Assembly (NCBI GenBank): GCA_963707975.1
Contig: OY970177.1
Location: forward strand, 992,001 to 1,056,000
Direction: 5' to 3'
DNA length: 64,000 nucleotides
Origin: CAVVXX01 sp963707975
Lineage (GTDB): Bacteria; Pseudomonadota; Alphaproteobacteria; Micropepsales; Micropepsaceae
A program made the position numbers and the translations under genes. Below, piece after piece: positions 34,471 through 42,835 of the stretch; the stretch's first letter is position 1, and the number at the start of each line of letters is the position of its first letter. Below the pieces are notes generated by a model. That model had not been told where the DNA came from and made no database searches. It saw only the letters and a program-made list of their open reading frames with translations.

Positions 34471-34810
34471 GGCCTCGCTGACATCCCTCTTAAGCCCGTC
34501 AAGCCTTCTGTGTGCATGTAGTAACCGGCCGGACAAGCCTTTCTATCACCGGACGACTGTTAAAGGGCAGTGGACGCACAGTCGGCTATCCCATGGGACT
34601 GTCCGCTTCTGGCGATAAGCAGACATGGCCTATTTGAGCCATGAGAGGGGTTGGTTCCGGTCTATTGGGTCATGCGGTTCGACGGGCGACGATACGTCAG
34701 TTCGCACTTCTATCCTGTCCGGCGCGCCACTCATTCTCTTCCGAACTACCACTATAGAGGCGCCTCGCAAGAACGTCGCGAAACCCGCGGCGATTTGGAC
34801 AATCACGCGC
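34471..34810. other. Intergenic region with one REP
   Basis: It contains the type B REP at 34600-34625 and debris leading into the IS remnant. No gene is supported. Confidence 0.5.
34600..34625. repeat. Type B REP palindrome
   Basis: Arms TGTCCGCTT and AAGCAGACA around CTGGCGAT. Confidence 0.83.
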
Positions 34811-35124
34811 CAGTAGTGTCAGCTGATGAGCATCTCGGGTTGGATTATTCTGAGCGTGCCCAATATCTGCGAACAACGCCGGTATAGCCAAACAAGGAGC
34901 GCCCTATCGGCACCGGTGACGCGAAGACGCTTCGGAACCCGGCGGCCGAGGACATTTAACGGATGGAGCAGCACTACGTTCTCGGCTTCAAGGCGACGGC
35001 GTGACTTGAACAGATTGAGAAACGCCGCCCACAAGAGCCAGAGCATCTCCATTTTCTCTATGGATCATGCTGCGATTCTCAGAACCTGGCGAATCCGCCG
35101 AGATCAGGTTCTCGGAAGGGCATG
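34811..35124 (-). pseudogene. Remnant of the 4256-type DDE insertion sequence
   Basis: The minus strand encodes the first 77 codons of the transposase (FLNLFKSRRRLEAENVVL, RVTGADRALLVWLYRRC) before degenerating. The outer end ATTCTC...GGTTCTCGGAAGGGCATG matches the right end of the element at 5281-5357. The rest of the element is missing. Confidence 0.8.
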
Positions 35125-35199
35125 GGGCAAAGCCCCCGTTATCTGGGAACAAAACGACCTTTCATGGGTTTTGTTTGTACAAGGAAGAGGAGTACGCTC

Positions 35200-35958
35200 A
35201 TGCGCGGCAACATGCTGTTTTTGTCAATCACCATCGCATCTCTCGCGATGATATCTGGCTGCAGCAAGCCTTCCAGTCAGTCCGGCAATGCTAGCGCCGA
35301 CGCGGGGCAATTCACGGCCGCCACCGAAACGACATCCAACTCGGATACGCAGTCAGACCAAACGTCGAGACGCGCCTCGGTGGGGCGGCGCGGTGAAGAT
35401 CGTGTGGCTAGCCCAGGGCTTGCAGCGCGCGAACGAGCCGAATACATCACCAAGAAGAATGCAGCCTTGACAGGGGTTACGTCGGAAGTCAGCGATATTG
35501 GCTTCGCCACAAGTGCTGCGATGGACGATACGTATGCGATCGCCGCCAGTAGAATGGCGCTAGAACGCTCTCAATCGGAACGCGTGAAGCGATTTGCGCA
35601 AGAAACGATTGATTCGCATAGAAAAGAACTTTTCGCTCTCAGAGGTGCGGTGCCACCGAATATTTCCATGAGTTTGCCGACAGACCTGGATATTCAGCAC
35701 GCAAAAATGCTGGAAGACCTTAAACGCGCGACTGATGAGGATTTCGACAATCTGTATCTCGCGCAACAATGGGACACACTTCAGGCCGCGGAAGGGAGAC
35801 TTAAGAATTATGTTCAATATGGCGACGAGGCGATGCTGAAGAGGTTCGTGCAAGACTCCTTGCCAACGATCGAACGGCACCTTGACCGGCTGGCTGATCT
35901 CACCTCGCACAAGCAGCTGGCGTCCTATAGTCCGAAACGGACACGAACACACGACTAG
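35200..35958 (+). CDS. DUF4142 lipoprotein
   Basis: A 252-residue protein. Start ATG 35200 has AAGGAAGAGGAGT upstream. A lipoprotein signal ends in the lipobox ISGC (Cys about 21). A low-complexity Ser/Thr/Gln linker follows, then a DUF4142 four-helix domain from about 95 (AAMDDTYAIAASRMALERSQ, RVKRFAQETIDSHRKEL, FVQDSLPTIERHLDRL). Family members are ferritin-like extracytoplasmic proteins of unknown role. The promoter side abuts the IS remnant. Confidence 0.85.
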   Translation: MRGNMLFLSITIASLAMISGCSKPSSQSGNASADAGQFTAATETTSNSDTQSDQTSRRASVGRRGEDRVASPGLAARERAEYITKKNAALTGVTSEVSDIGFATSAAMDDTYAIAASRMALERSQSERVKRFAQETIDSHRKELFALRGAVPPNISMSLPTDLDIQHAKMLEDLKRATDEDFDNLYLAQQWDTLQAAEGRLKNYVQYGDEAMLKRFVQDSLPTIERHLDRLADLTSHKQLASYSPKRTRTHD

Positions 35959-36018
35959 CGCAACAGATGTTCTAATGTCGATTTGGCGCCCTGCGGGGCG
36001 TCATGAGGGACAATCCTT

Positions 36019-36057
36019 TACATTATCACCAATCTCCCAACGGCGGGCAGTGACGCG
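36019..36057. repeat. Second interspersed repeat family, copy 4
   Basis: Contains TTATCACCAATCTCCC and GGCGGGCAGTGACGC. Confidence 0.78.
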
Positions 36058-36095
36058 CAAGGATTGATAATTGTCAGCATAGATAAAGGAAAGTT

Positions 36096-36587
36096 CTATT
36101 GGTGCGCATTCTGACCTGTTGAAGGTTTAGGCGAGTTCGTTTCTGGGGGTGTCACTTTGAGCAAATCCCACGAGCACACCTTCTCAAGCCCTTCGGGATT
36201 GGCGGGCCTGGTCGCTGTCAGATGACGAGCGCTAAGCATTCGCACCGCTATGGGGACCCCATTCAGTGTAGCTGGCTCATACCGCGTACGCTCAGCTAGT
36301 CCCGCTGCCGCTGAATCGATAGCTGGAACGCCGCTCGACTTCAGCAATCTAATGTCTGATACGTGGCCATCAGTTCCAACTACGAGCACGAGGCAGACAA
36401 CGTGATCACCTGGACTCGTTAGGAGTTCACTGGGCAGCGGTGATGTGGGTAGATATGTGGCTCTTGGAAAAGTAAGCCCAGGCGGAAGCGGTGGCTTTAG
36501 TAAGAGGGGTGGACTGTCATCCGCGTACACAGGCGTCGAGAGTATCGAGCAAAGTAGTGAGCAAATGGCGACAATGCCGTTGCGCAT
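36096..36587 (-). CDS. Periplasmic protein with TonB C-terminal-like domain
   Basis: 163 residues. Start ATG 36587 with GGGAGGGATG upstream. A signal peptide (about 1-22) is followed by a proline-rich stretch and a TonB_C-like fold (HVVCLVLVVGTDGHVSDIRL, AAAGLAERTRYEPATLNGVP). There is no membrane anchor beyond the signal, so it is not a canonical TonB. A relative lies at 42304-42768. Role unknown. Confidence 0.75.
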   Translation of the reverse strand: MRNGIVAICSLLCSILSTPVYADDSPPLLLKPPLPPGLTFPRATYLPTSPLPSELLTSPGDHVVCLVLVVGTDGHVSDIRLLKSSGVPAIDSAAAGLAERTRYEPATLNGVPIAVRMLSARHLTATRPANPEGLEKVCSWDLLKVTPPETNSPKPSTGQNAHQ

Positions 36588-36652
36588 GTTGTCATCCCTC
36601 CCACCACCTGACAATCCCGTCAATCTCCCAATTATAAGCGTTCGCATGGGCG

Positions 36653-37558
36653 TCAGTGAGAAGACGCTGCAGTAAAATAGATATTTTTCTCCTTATAGGC
36701 GATGTAGATGTGCAGTTGACGCAATATATCCAGACCGATGATGAGGGGTGTTCCGCTAAGTGAAGCCTTCCCTGGCCCGAGAATAATTTCAGGATTGCTT
36801 ACGGTGACCCCGTCAAATGTGAGGCTTTTGAATGGATAGCGGTAGTTCGTCGAACTGTCACCCAGCGGTATGATGTCGGGGTTGCCAGCACCCCAGCCGA
36901 AGAGGTTCTTGGCGGCTTCCAAACTGAGATATGAATGAGTGCTGGCAAGGGCTAATTCGGCATTGATCTGCTTGTTGTCCAATGTCGTTGGCATGGAAAA
37001 TAATCCAGATAAGCTGCGGTTGAATGGCACTTCGGCGAAGGGCTGGATCGTCCAATAGACAACCTGATGCTTGCACTGATGTGGTGAAAACAAATTCAGC
37101 GTTTCCGTCGCGAAATCCAGCTCCACGTCATAATTCTGCAGGATGTCCTCTCCAAGAAAGCCCCCGATTTCGGACGAGTAACCTCCATTCGGTACGACAA
37201 GAAAATCCATTCGAGGTGTGTGCAGATCACCAAAAGTAACGTCCTCAGCCACTACGTAATGAGTCAGCGGAACGCCACCCAGCGCAATATGTGCAATTGT
37301 GGATGTTATTAAGCGCTGCGTCAGTTTCAATTCATTGGTTGCCGAGTCAGTCAGTGCACTGAAAGAGCCGCCATTGACAAGTAGGTTTACTCGCTGGCCA
37401 CCAATTAGGATGGGAACGTAGACCTGTCCCCTGATGTCGGTGCCCATGCTAATAGAGCTAAACTTCTGCAATTGGCAATTTTCGTCAGCCATGGCGGGCA
37501 GTTGAAACGTCCACAGCGAGCAGCAAATTGTCATCACAATTAAAGCGAACTTGCGCAC
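36653..37558 (-). CDS. Retropepsin-like aspartic protease fold, catalytic Asp missing
   Basis: A 301-residue secreted protein. GTG 37558 is chosen because AAGGAGG lies nine bases upstream. A signal peptide (about 1-22) precedes two retropepsin-type repeats. The expected DTGA is NGGS in LLVNGGSFSALTD, and the second repeat reads LALASTHSYLSLEAA instead of a DSGAS-like motif. Other fold features remain (GGFLGEDILQNYDVELDF, GTPLIIGLDILRQLH). It is probably a non-catalytic relative. It follows a TPR gene by 34 bases, a common pairing. Confidence 0.75.
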   Translation of the reverse strand: MRKFALIVMTICCSLWTFQLPAMADENCQLQKFSSISMGTDIRGQVYVPILIGGQRVNLLVNGGSFSALTDSATNELKLTQRLITSTIAHIALGGVPLTHYVVAEDVTFGDLHTPRMDFLVVPNGGYSSEIGGFLGEDILQNYDVELDFATETLNLFSPHQCKHQVVYWTIQPFAEVPFNRSLSGLFSMPTTLDNKQINAELALASTHSYLSLEAAKNLFGWGAGNPDIIPLGDSSTNYRYPFKSLTFDGVTVSNPEIILGPGKASLSGTPLIIGLDILRQLHIYIAYKEKNIYFTAASSH

Positions 37559-37592
37559 GTTAATATCCTCCTTCGAAAGAGACCGTTTTTCA

Positions 37593-38525
37593 TCAATTGG
37601 GGGAGAGCCCCCGCGCAGCCATGATTGTCGCAATGTTGGCTTTGAGTTTGATTGCTTGGGCAATGTCAGCGTTTCCTTCTACGCCGGCTCCAGTCTTGAG
37701 CTTAGCGACGCCGCGCCCGTACCACGCCTCAGCAAGCTTTGGCGTCGCTGCCAAGGAGGCATCGTAGTCTTGAATTGCTTGCGCAAATTGTCCGAGCTTG
37801 AGATGAGCGAAGCCGCGCGAATCCAGATAATCACCTGAATTCGGTTTTAGCTTCAGTGCCTTGTCGCAATCGGGCAGTGCATCAGCCGCCCTGCCCAAAA
37901 TTACCAAATTATAGCAACGGTTGTTGTAAACCCGCGCCAAGGTAGGCCGCAATGAGATGGCTTCATCCGCGTCGGAGATGGCATCACTTGCCTGGCCCAA
38001 GTAAGTATGAACCGTAGACCGCCAGATAAAGGCGTCCACGTTCTGGGGATCAAGTTGAATGACCTTGCTAAAGTCGGCAAGCGCCAAATCGTATTGTTTG
38101 GATTGATAATACGTCCTTGCGCGCTGTTCGTAAGCCGTTATTGCTCCGGGATGGAGCTCGATGGCTTTATTGAAATCAGCAATTGCCGGTTCAAAGTCGT
38201 GCTTTTCCGCATATGCTTCGCCACGATATAAATATGCAGCTGAATGATCTGGCTGGAGCTTTATGACTGCATCGCAATCATCAATTGCTTGTTGCAACTG
38301 CTGCTTCGAGAGATACCCGAAAGCCCTATCCTCGTACGCGACGACCTGAAGATTCGGCGAGAGGTCACCAGAGGCCAGCGCCCGACTGAAATAAACAATG
38401 GCGTTATCCCAATCATTCCTGTTTGCTGCGGCGATGCCGAGGTTGAACAAATCATAACTATTCGTTGGAGCTTGAGCTGTAAGCCCAAGCAGCAAGATTA
38501 GACGCGCAAAGCGCGCACCCCTCAT
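37593..38525 (-). CDS. Secreted TPR-repeat protein
   Basis: 310 residues with a signal peptide (about 1-19) and about eight tetratricopeptide repeats, for example AAYLYRGEAYAEKHDFEPA, DAFIWRSTVHTYLGQASDA and EAWYGRGVAKLKTGAGVEG. It is a protein-binding scaffold and is probably cotranscribed with the retropepsin-like gene downstream. Start ATG 38525. Confidence 0.87.
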   Translation of the reverse strand: MRGARFARLILLLGLTAQAPTNSYDLFNLGIAAANRNDWDNAIVYFSRALASGDLSPNLQVVAYEDRAFGYLSKQQLQQAIDDCDAVIKLQPDHSAAYLYRGEAYAEKHDFEPAIADFNKAIELHPGAITAYEQRARTYYQSKQYDLALADFSKVIQLDPQNVDAFIWRSTVHTYLGQASDAISDADEAISLRPTLARVYNNRCYNLVILGRAADALPDCDKALKLKPNSGDYLDSRGFAHLKLGQFAQAIQDYDASLAATPKLAEAWYGRGVAKLKTGAGVEGNADIAQAIKLKANIATIMAARGLSPN

Positions 38526-38856
38526 TTTAAAGCCCCCGTGGGGATAATTTACGCGCTAATCACTATTCACTCAATAATTAGCGCAACCTCTTCATCAGTC
38601 TGCACTATCGGCAATCTTCCAATGAATGGCAGCCCACCAGTCGATGGCAACGGGGACTCTTATAGGCCGAAGACGTTAGATAAATTGGTGGAGAAATCGA
38701 GCAAATGAATAAACAGTTTTTAGCTAGATGCCTTAATCGTCATAAGAAATGAATCTCACCAAAATACTCTCTCGGCGAAAAGCATACAGGCACTCTATCC
38801 GCCTTTGCCTAAAGGAGGACATTGGCCTGGTCAGGCATCTAGGCTATTTTTCACTA

Positions 38857-39864
38857 ATGCAACGATTTATCCGCAGGCCAAGTAACTGCCTTGCAGCAGC
38901 ATTCGTCATCTTGATCCTGCTTTCCACTTCAATTGCCGCGCTCTCCGCCGAAGCTGTGCCAGCATCCAGCGGTGCTCCGAGGGTGGTCAATGTAACCTCG
39001 GACTCAATGCCAGGTTGGCTTCCATCAGAAGATCTGGAGCGTCAGGCTCGGACGACGGCAATCGATTTTATGGCCAATATGGATAGCGGGAGGTACGCGG
39101 AGGCATATGCTTATCTCGCGGACATTGACCGGAAGGACCAACCCTTTTCGGCTTTCGCCAACCGCCTTCGCGAGTTCAACGCGCGCGCCGGAGCGGTACT
39201 AGAGCGGAGCATCGTCACTATTACCTGGACGAATAATTCTGCGAACGCGCCACAGCCAGGCGTCTACGTCGCGTTAGATTTGGTCAGTCGTTTCGCCAAT
39301 ATCGACCGCCATTGCGGCTATCTCGTGCTGTACCAGGCGCCATCGGGAGGGCCATTCCAGGTCATGCGCGAAGAGGACAATTTTCTCGATAATGCTATGG
39401 CCGCAAGTATCGCCCAGAAGTCTTCCCCCGCGGAGATTGATAGAACCTGGGCAACACTTTCAAGCCACTGCCCCAACTACCATCCGGTGGGGAATCTTGC
39501 AGCGCAGCCCACACCGGTTACCCCATCCTCGCCACTTCCTGAAGCGCCGTCCTCAACTATCGGCTACCCGACCGTGGACGCCGCGTTAGAGGCCTTGCAT
39601 TCTAAAACTGGTGTGGTGTTCACGAGTCAGGATGGATGGACGATTGCTAACGACGCGTCAGCCAACACCTTGTGGTCGTTTCCTCCGCCGGGCAATCCGG
39701 CCTATCCGGCGGCAGTGAAACGGCAGGTCATCGAACAGGGCGGCGCCGTCAGCCTGAAAAGGGAAGTCCTCTGTGGCGCCACTAAAAAAGCCTGTGACGA
39801 CCTGGTCAGGTCATTTGAGCAACTGAATGACCAATTGTCCGCCAGCATGCGCGGCCATCACTAG
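38857..39864 (+). CDS. DUF4019 secreted protein
   Basis: 335 residues from ATG 38857. A signal peptide (about 8-31) precedes a DUF4019 domain (about 54-190: TTAIDFMANMDSGRYAEAYA, GVYVALDLVSRFANIDRHC). A proline/serine linker and a C-terminal domain of about 115 residues follow. Neither this start nor the in-frame ATG at 38749 has a strong ribosome site; AAAGGAGG at 38811 fits only a non-standard start. Function unknown. Confidence 0.7.
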   Translation: MQRFIRRPSNCLAAAFVILILLSTSIAALSAEAVPASSGAPRVVNVTSDSMPGWLPSEDLERQARTTAIDFMANMDSGRYAEAYAYLADIDRKDQPFSAFANRLREFNARAGAVLERSIVTITWTNNSANAPQPGVYVALDLVSRFANIDRHCGYLVLYQAPSGGPFQVMREEDNFLDNAMAASIAQKSSPAEIDRTWATLSSHCPNYHPVGNLAAQPTPVTPSSPLPEAPSSTIGYPTVDAALEALHSKTGVVFTSQDGWTIANDASANTLWSFPPPGNPAYPAAVKRQVIEQGGAVSLKREVLCGATKKACDDLVRSFEQLNDQLSASMRGHH

Positions 39865-39878
39865 GCCGCCTGTTCTGC

Positions 39879-39908
39879 AATATCAGCTCATGCCGATAAG
39901 CCCACATT
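39879..39908. repeat. Degenerate type B REP
   Basis: Arms AATATCAGCTCAT and ATAAGCCCACATT around GCCG. It keeps the type B layout with several mismatches. Confidence 0.6.
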
Positions 39909-39934
39909 GCCGCAAATGACAGTTCTCCGGTTGA

Positions 39935-40885
39935 TCAGCGTAATATGAGCGGTTGCGGCTCGGGCCGCACATATGCGGCAAGCACCTGCAGAGACTTATG
40001 TCCGGTCTGGCGGGCAATCAGTGCCGAGTCGAAGCCGGCGAGAGCTGCCGAAGTGACAAACCCTGCCCTTAGGCTGTGTCCACTCAGTCCCTCTGAAGCC
40101 AAGCCGGCAGTAAATGCTCTTTTCTTGATGATGCGGGCGACGGTTTTATCGCATAGACGCTCCCCCAGGGTTGCATGACATCGTGTGACGTTCCGGAATA
40201 CAGCCCCCGATGAGAGGTTTGCTACTGTCAACCACGCCGTCATCGCGGACATGGGGCACAACTGATCGGCGCGGGACGACAGCGCTATCTGGCGACCGAG
40301 GCTATTCTGATCGGTTTTCGATTTGCGGATTGTGATGACCAGGCCTGCAGGAGTCTCCCGCAGATCATCAAAGTCGAGTGCCACTACCTCAGATCGCCTA
40401 AGCGCGCCAAAGAAACCTACCAGCAGAAGCGCACGGTCACGAAGATCGCTGGGCGATGTGCCTAATTGCGCAACGATGGCGGCAAGATCGTCGAGGAGAA
40501 GCGGGCGCGCCTGCTTTTGAGACATTCCATGCCTGCGCTCTATCCCCTGCATCACACGGCGCACCAGCGGATTTTTGGTTGGGTCGGCTAACGCCTGGTC
40601 GCGGTGCAAGGCTGCTAGAGCCGCTAATCGCCGATGAAGCGTCGATGGCTTGAGCGATTGGGCGCGTTCGGCGATGTAGCGCGCTATCTCATCGGCACTA
40701 CTGGGCACGTGTCCGCCCCAGCTCTGGAAATCCCGGATATCGGATTCATAAGAGCGACGCGTGTTGTCCGCGCGCGAAGCTTGCAGATACTCAGCGACGA
40801 GGTCGTCGCCATGGGCAGCCTGGTGCAAGTTTGTGCACGGCAGTTGGGCGCCTGTTGTGTCCGATAAAGTTCGGTTATCGGACAT
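39935..40885 (-). CDS. Tyrosine recombinase (inner, second integrase of the island)
   Basis: A 316-residue XerC/D-sized recombinase. A SAM-like N-terminal core-binding domain (TRRSYESDIRDFQSWGG) is followed by the catalytic domain: arginine in GALRRSEVVALD, H270-x-x-R273 (HSLRAG), H296 (TGHKS) and tyrosine Y305 (AAYVRP). ATG 40885 opens MSDNRTLSDT, encoded by a 27-base palindrome that looks like a recombinase core site. It ends 24 bases after a REP. A gene of unknown function lies 37 bases upstream on the same strand. Confidence 0.9.
   Translation of the reverse strand: MSDNRTLSDTTGAQLPCTNLHQAAHGDDLVAEYLQASRADNTRRSYESDIRDFQSWGGHVPSSADEIARYIAERAQSLKPSTLHRRLAALAALHRDQALADPTKNPLVRRVMQGIERRHGMSQKQARPLLLDDLAAIVAQLGTSPSDLRDRALLLVGFFGALRRSEVVALDFDDLRETPAGLVITIRKSKTDQNSLGRQIALSSRADQLCPMSAMTAWLTVANLSSGAVFRNVTRCHATLGERLCDKTVARIIKKRAFTAGLASEGLSGHSLRAGFVTSAALAGFDSALIARQTGHKSLQVLAAYVRPEPQPLILR
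40858..40884. other. Putative recombinase core site overlapping the start of its gene
   Basis: TGTCCGATAA, a 7-base spacer (AGTTCGG) and TTATCGGACA give perfect 10-base arms. The layout matches tyrosine-recombinase core sites. It sits inside codons 1-10 of the recombinase at 39935-40885. Confidence 0.55.
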
Positions 40886-40922
40886 AGGCAGGGCGTCGTG
40901 AGAGGCAAAGTGGTCCATGGGC

Positions 40923-42089
40923 TTAGAGCTTGAAAGGCTTGGGTTTCAGGCGGAGAAGGACGACCTGCGGTAGCTCTGGCTTACTGTCGGGCTTTAGAGC
41001 TTCCCATACGGCAATTCGGGCGCGGTGGAGGGCGGGGAGCCCGCTCGCCACGTATTCCATCAGCTCCTCGTGCTCTTCTTCCGGCACCCCACGCGCCAGC
41101 AGGTCAGCGTGATAAGCACGGGCGCGAAGCTCGTCGCCAAGCGGCCAATCGAGGGTTCTATCGCAGGCAGCTGATTCCAGATTCCAGAGAGCAATTGCGA
41201 GCTGTTTAGGCCGCCACGGCGGTCTCGGCTGTGCGTCTTGCCACCACAGTTCTACGGCTGCACGTCCCATACGCGTGTGGAGTGGATCGAATGCCCAGGC
41301 AGGAAAGGCCCCGATCAGGTCCTGTTTGGGCAAGGCGTGGTGGCGTTCTGCGCCTTTGGCCCCCGATTCACGCCAGAGCAGCCAGGCGAAAGGCACGAGG
41401 AAGGGCAGGGCATCGCGCATTCTGGGGGCGGAGACTTCGCAGGCATCAATAAGAGGGCCGGGCACACACAGTTCCCGAAAAGTCAGAAAGACTTCTGCGA
41501 TCTTTGCATCTCGCGGTCTGACTCGCGCGGGGCTTCCTGCGTTTGCTCCCATGGCCTGAGCAAGCGCCCACATCCTTTCCGCCCAAGTAAGCTTGGCGTT
41601 GGTGAGGGCAGCTGCAAGCCCATCCCGCGAAAGCCCTCTGTCACTTGAAAAGCGCGCCTCGGAGAGACAGTCGTGGCGGAGGATCGACCAAAGGTGATCA
41701 CCAGAACGATCCTTTAGCGCGCCAGATGCGAGGGAACCCGCGATCCGAAGCGCGCGCGTATTTCCGCCGAGAAGCTTCCTGGCTTCAGGAATAGTCGTGA
41801 TGGCAATGATTTCGGCTGCCGTCTCGGCATCGCCGACGCCAATATCTTCCAGTGCAATCGTTTGCAATCTACGCCAGACACTCGCCTTGTCGCTCTCCAG
41901 CAGCTGGCAGCTTGCGCACCATGCCGTAGGGAATTCGCCACGGCGGATGGCTTTTTGCAGGGCAGACATCAACAGCCATTTGTCGGTGACGATTAACGGC
42001 TCGGTTGGTGCGGTTCCAACAGCGTGTAAAGCTAAATCATCGAGCCGGTGACGAAGATATTGAAAAAGTCGTGCCGAACTGGATGCCAC
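40923..42089 (-). CDS. Unknown protein with a RarA/MgsA C-terminal-like helical segment
   Basis: A 388-residue, largely helical soluble protein. Residues about 37-83 (WLLMSALQKAIRRGEFPTA, WRRLQTIALEDIGVGD) resemble the helical C-terminal part of the replication-restart ATPase RarA/MgsA, but there is no AAA+ domain. The rest has no motif I know. It ends 37 bases before the recombinase and is read with it, so it may be a replication or recombination accessory factor. That is inference. Confidence 0.55.
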   Translation of the reverse strand: MASSSARLFQYLRHRLDDLALHAVGTAPTEPLIVTDKWLLMSALQKAIRRGEFPTAWCASCQLLESDKASVWRRLQTIALEDIGVGDAETAAEIIAITTIPEARKLLGGNTRALRIAGSLASGALKDRSGDHLWSILRHDCLSEARFSSDRGLSRDGLAAALTNAKLTWAERMWALAQAMGANAGSPARVRPRDAKIAEVFLTFRELCVPGPLIDACEVSAPRMRDALPFLVPFAWLLWRESGAKGAERHHALPKQDLIGAFPAWAFDPLHTRMGRAAVELWWQDAQPRPPWRPKQLAIALWNLESAACDRTLDWPLGDELRARAYHADLLARGVPEEEHEELMEYVASGLPALHRARIAVWEALKPDSKPELPQVVLLRLKPKPFKL

Positions 42090-42107
42090 ACGCTAAATGA
42101 AGATAGG

Positions 42108-42296
42108 TTACGAATTTAACTTAGGGAATGTCGGTCGAATGGCAATGGGATTGCTAAATCCATCCTGACCCCCGGCACAGAAGTCGTCAGGATCGACGTG
42201 CACTAACAAAGCGATAAATTTCGCCGCCGCGACCAACCCTGCATTGTAGCTTCCCTGTGTTATCGAGGCGGTCCATACACCGCACTTAGGCTGCAT
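42108..42296 (-). CDS. Possible small protein
   Basis: A 62-codon frame seven bases after the stop of the TonB-like gene. ITQGSYNAGLVAAAKFIALL and HVDPDDFCAGGQD look protein-like and loosely resemble Rap1a-type segments. There is no clear ribosome site. It could be a fragment. Confidence 0.3.
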   Translation of the reverse strand: MQPKCGVWTASITQGSYNAGLVAAAKFIALLVHVDPDDFCAGGQDGFSNPIAIRPTFPKLNS

Positions 42297-42303
42297 CCGT
42301 TAG

Positions 42304-42768
42304 CTATTTGGACAGTGTTTCCGACTTCGAGCTAAGCGCTTTTTGACAAGAGTCGAAGTAGCCGGAATGTCTCTGAGATGGCGGTGGCGTACCCTTCACA
42401 CTTAAATGAAAGCTAACTTTGGCTCCCCATGGAACTTCGATAGGTTGGCCATCTTTGGTCGCAGGAGTGTAAAGCCAAGTCGAAGCACAACTCATCGCAG
42501 CCTGATCTAATTCGGTGAATCCGCTCGTTTCAAGAACCAACAAGTCCTTCACCCTCCCGTCAATCCCTATGTGGAAGCAGAGCGATGCTGTTCCATTTTC
42601 ATTGGCATTAATTGCACTGCGTGGAAACCATTTGTCAGGTGGGCAGCTATGTGGCGCGCCCGTTATTCTTGCATTCACAATGGTAGGGTCCGAATGCGAT
42701 TGAGCCGCCGCGTTATTTGCTACAGCCACGAAGGAAGAGATAAGAACCACATGTGAGAAAACGCGCAT
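42304..42768 (-). CDS. Periplasmic protein with TonB C-terminal-like domain
   Basis: 154 residues. ATG 42768 with GGAG upstream. A signal peptide (about 1-22) is followed by a TonB_C-like domain (GTASLCFHIGIDGRVKDLLV, CASTWLYTPATKDGQPIEVP). Six cysteines suggest disulphides. It is related to 36096-36587. Role unknown. Confidence 0.72.
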   Translation of the reverse strand: MRVFSHVVLISSFVAVANNAAAQSHSDPTIVNARITGAPHSCPPDKWFPRSAINANENGTASLCFHIGIDGRVKDLLVLETSGFTELDQAAMSCASTWLYTPATKDGQPIEVPWGAKVSFHLSVKGTPPPSQRHSGYFDSCQKALSSKSETLSK

Positions 42769-42835
42769 TGTATTCGCTCCAAGATTATATGCCGGGCTGG
42801 CGCCAAATTCACAGTATTGTCGTGCCCGCCTCCTC

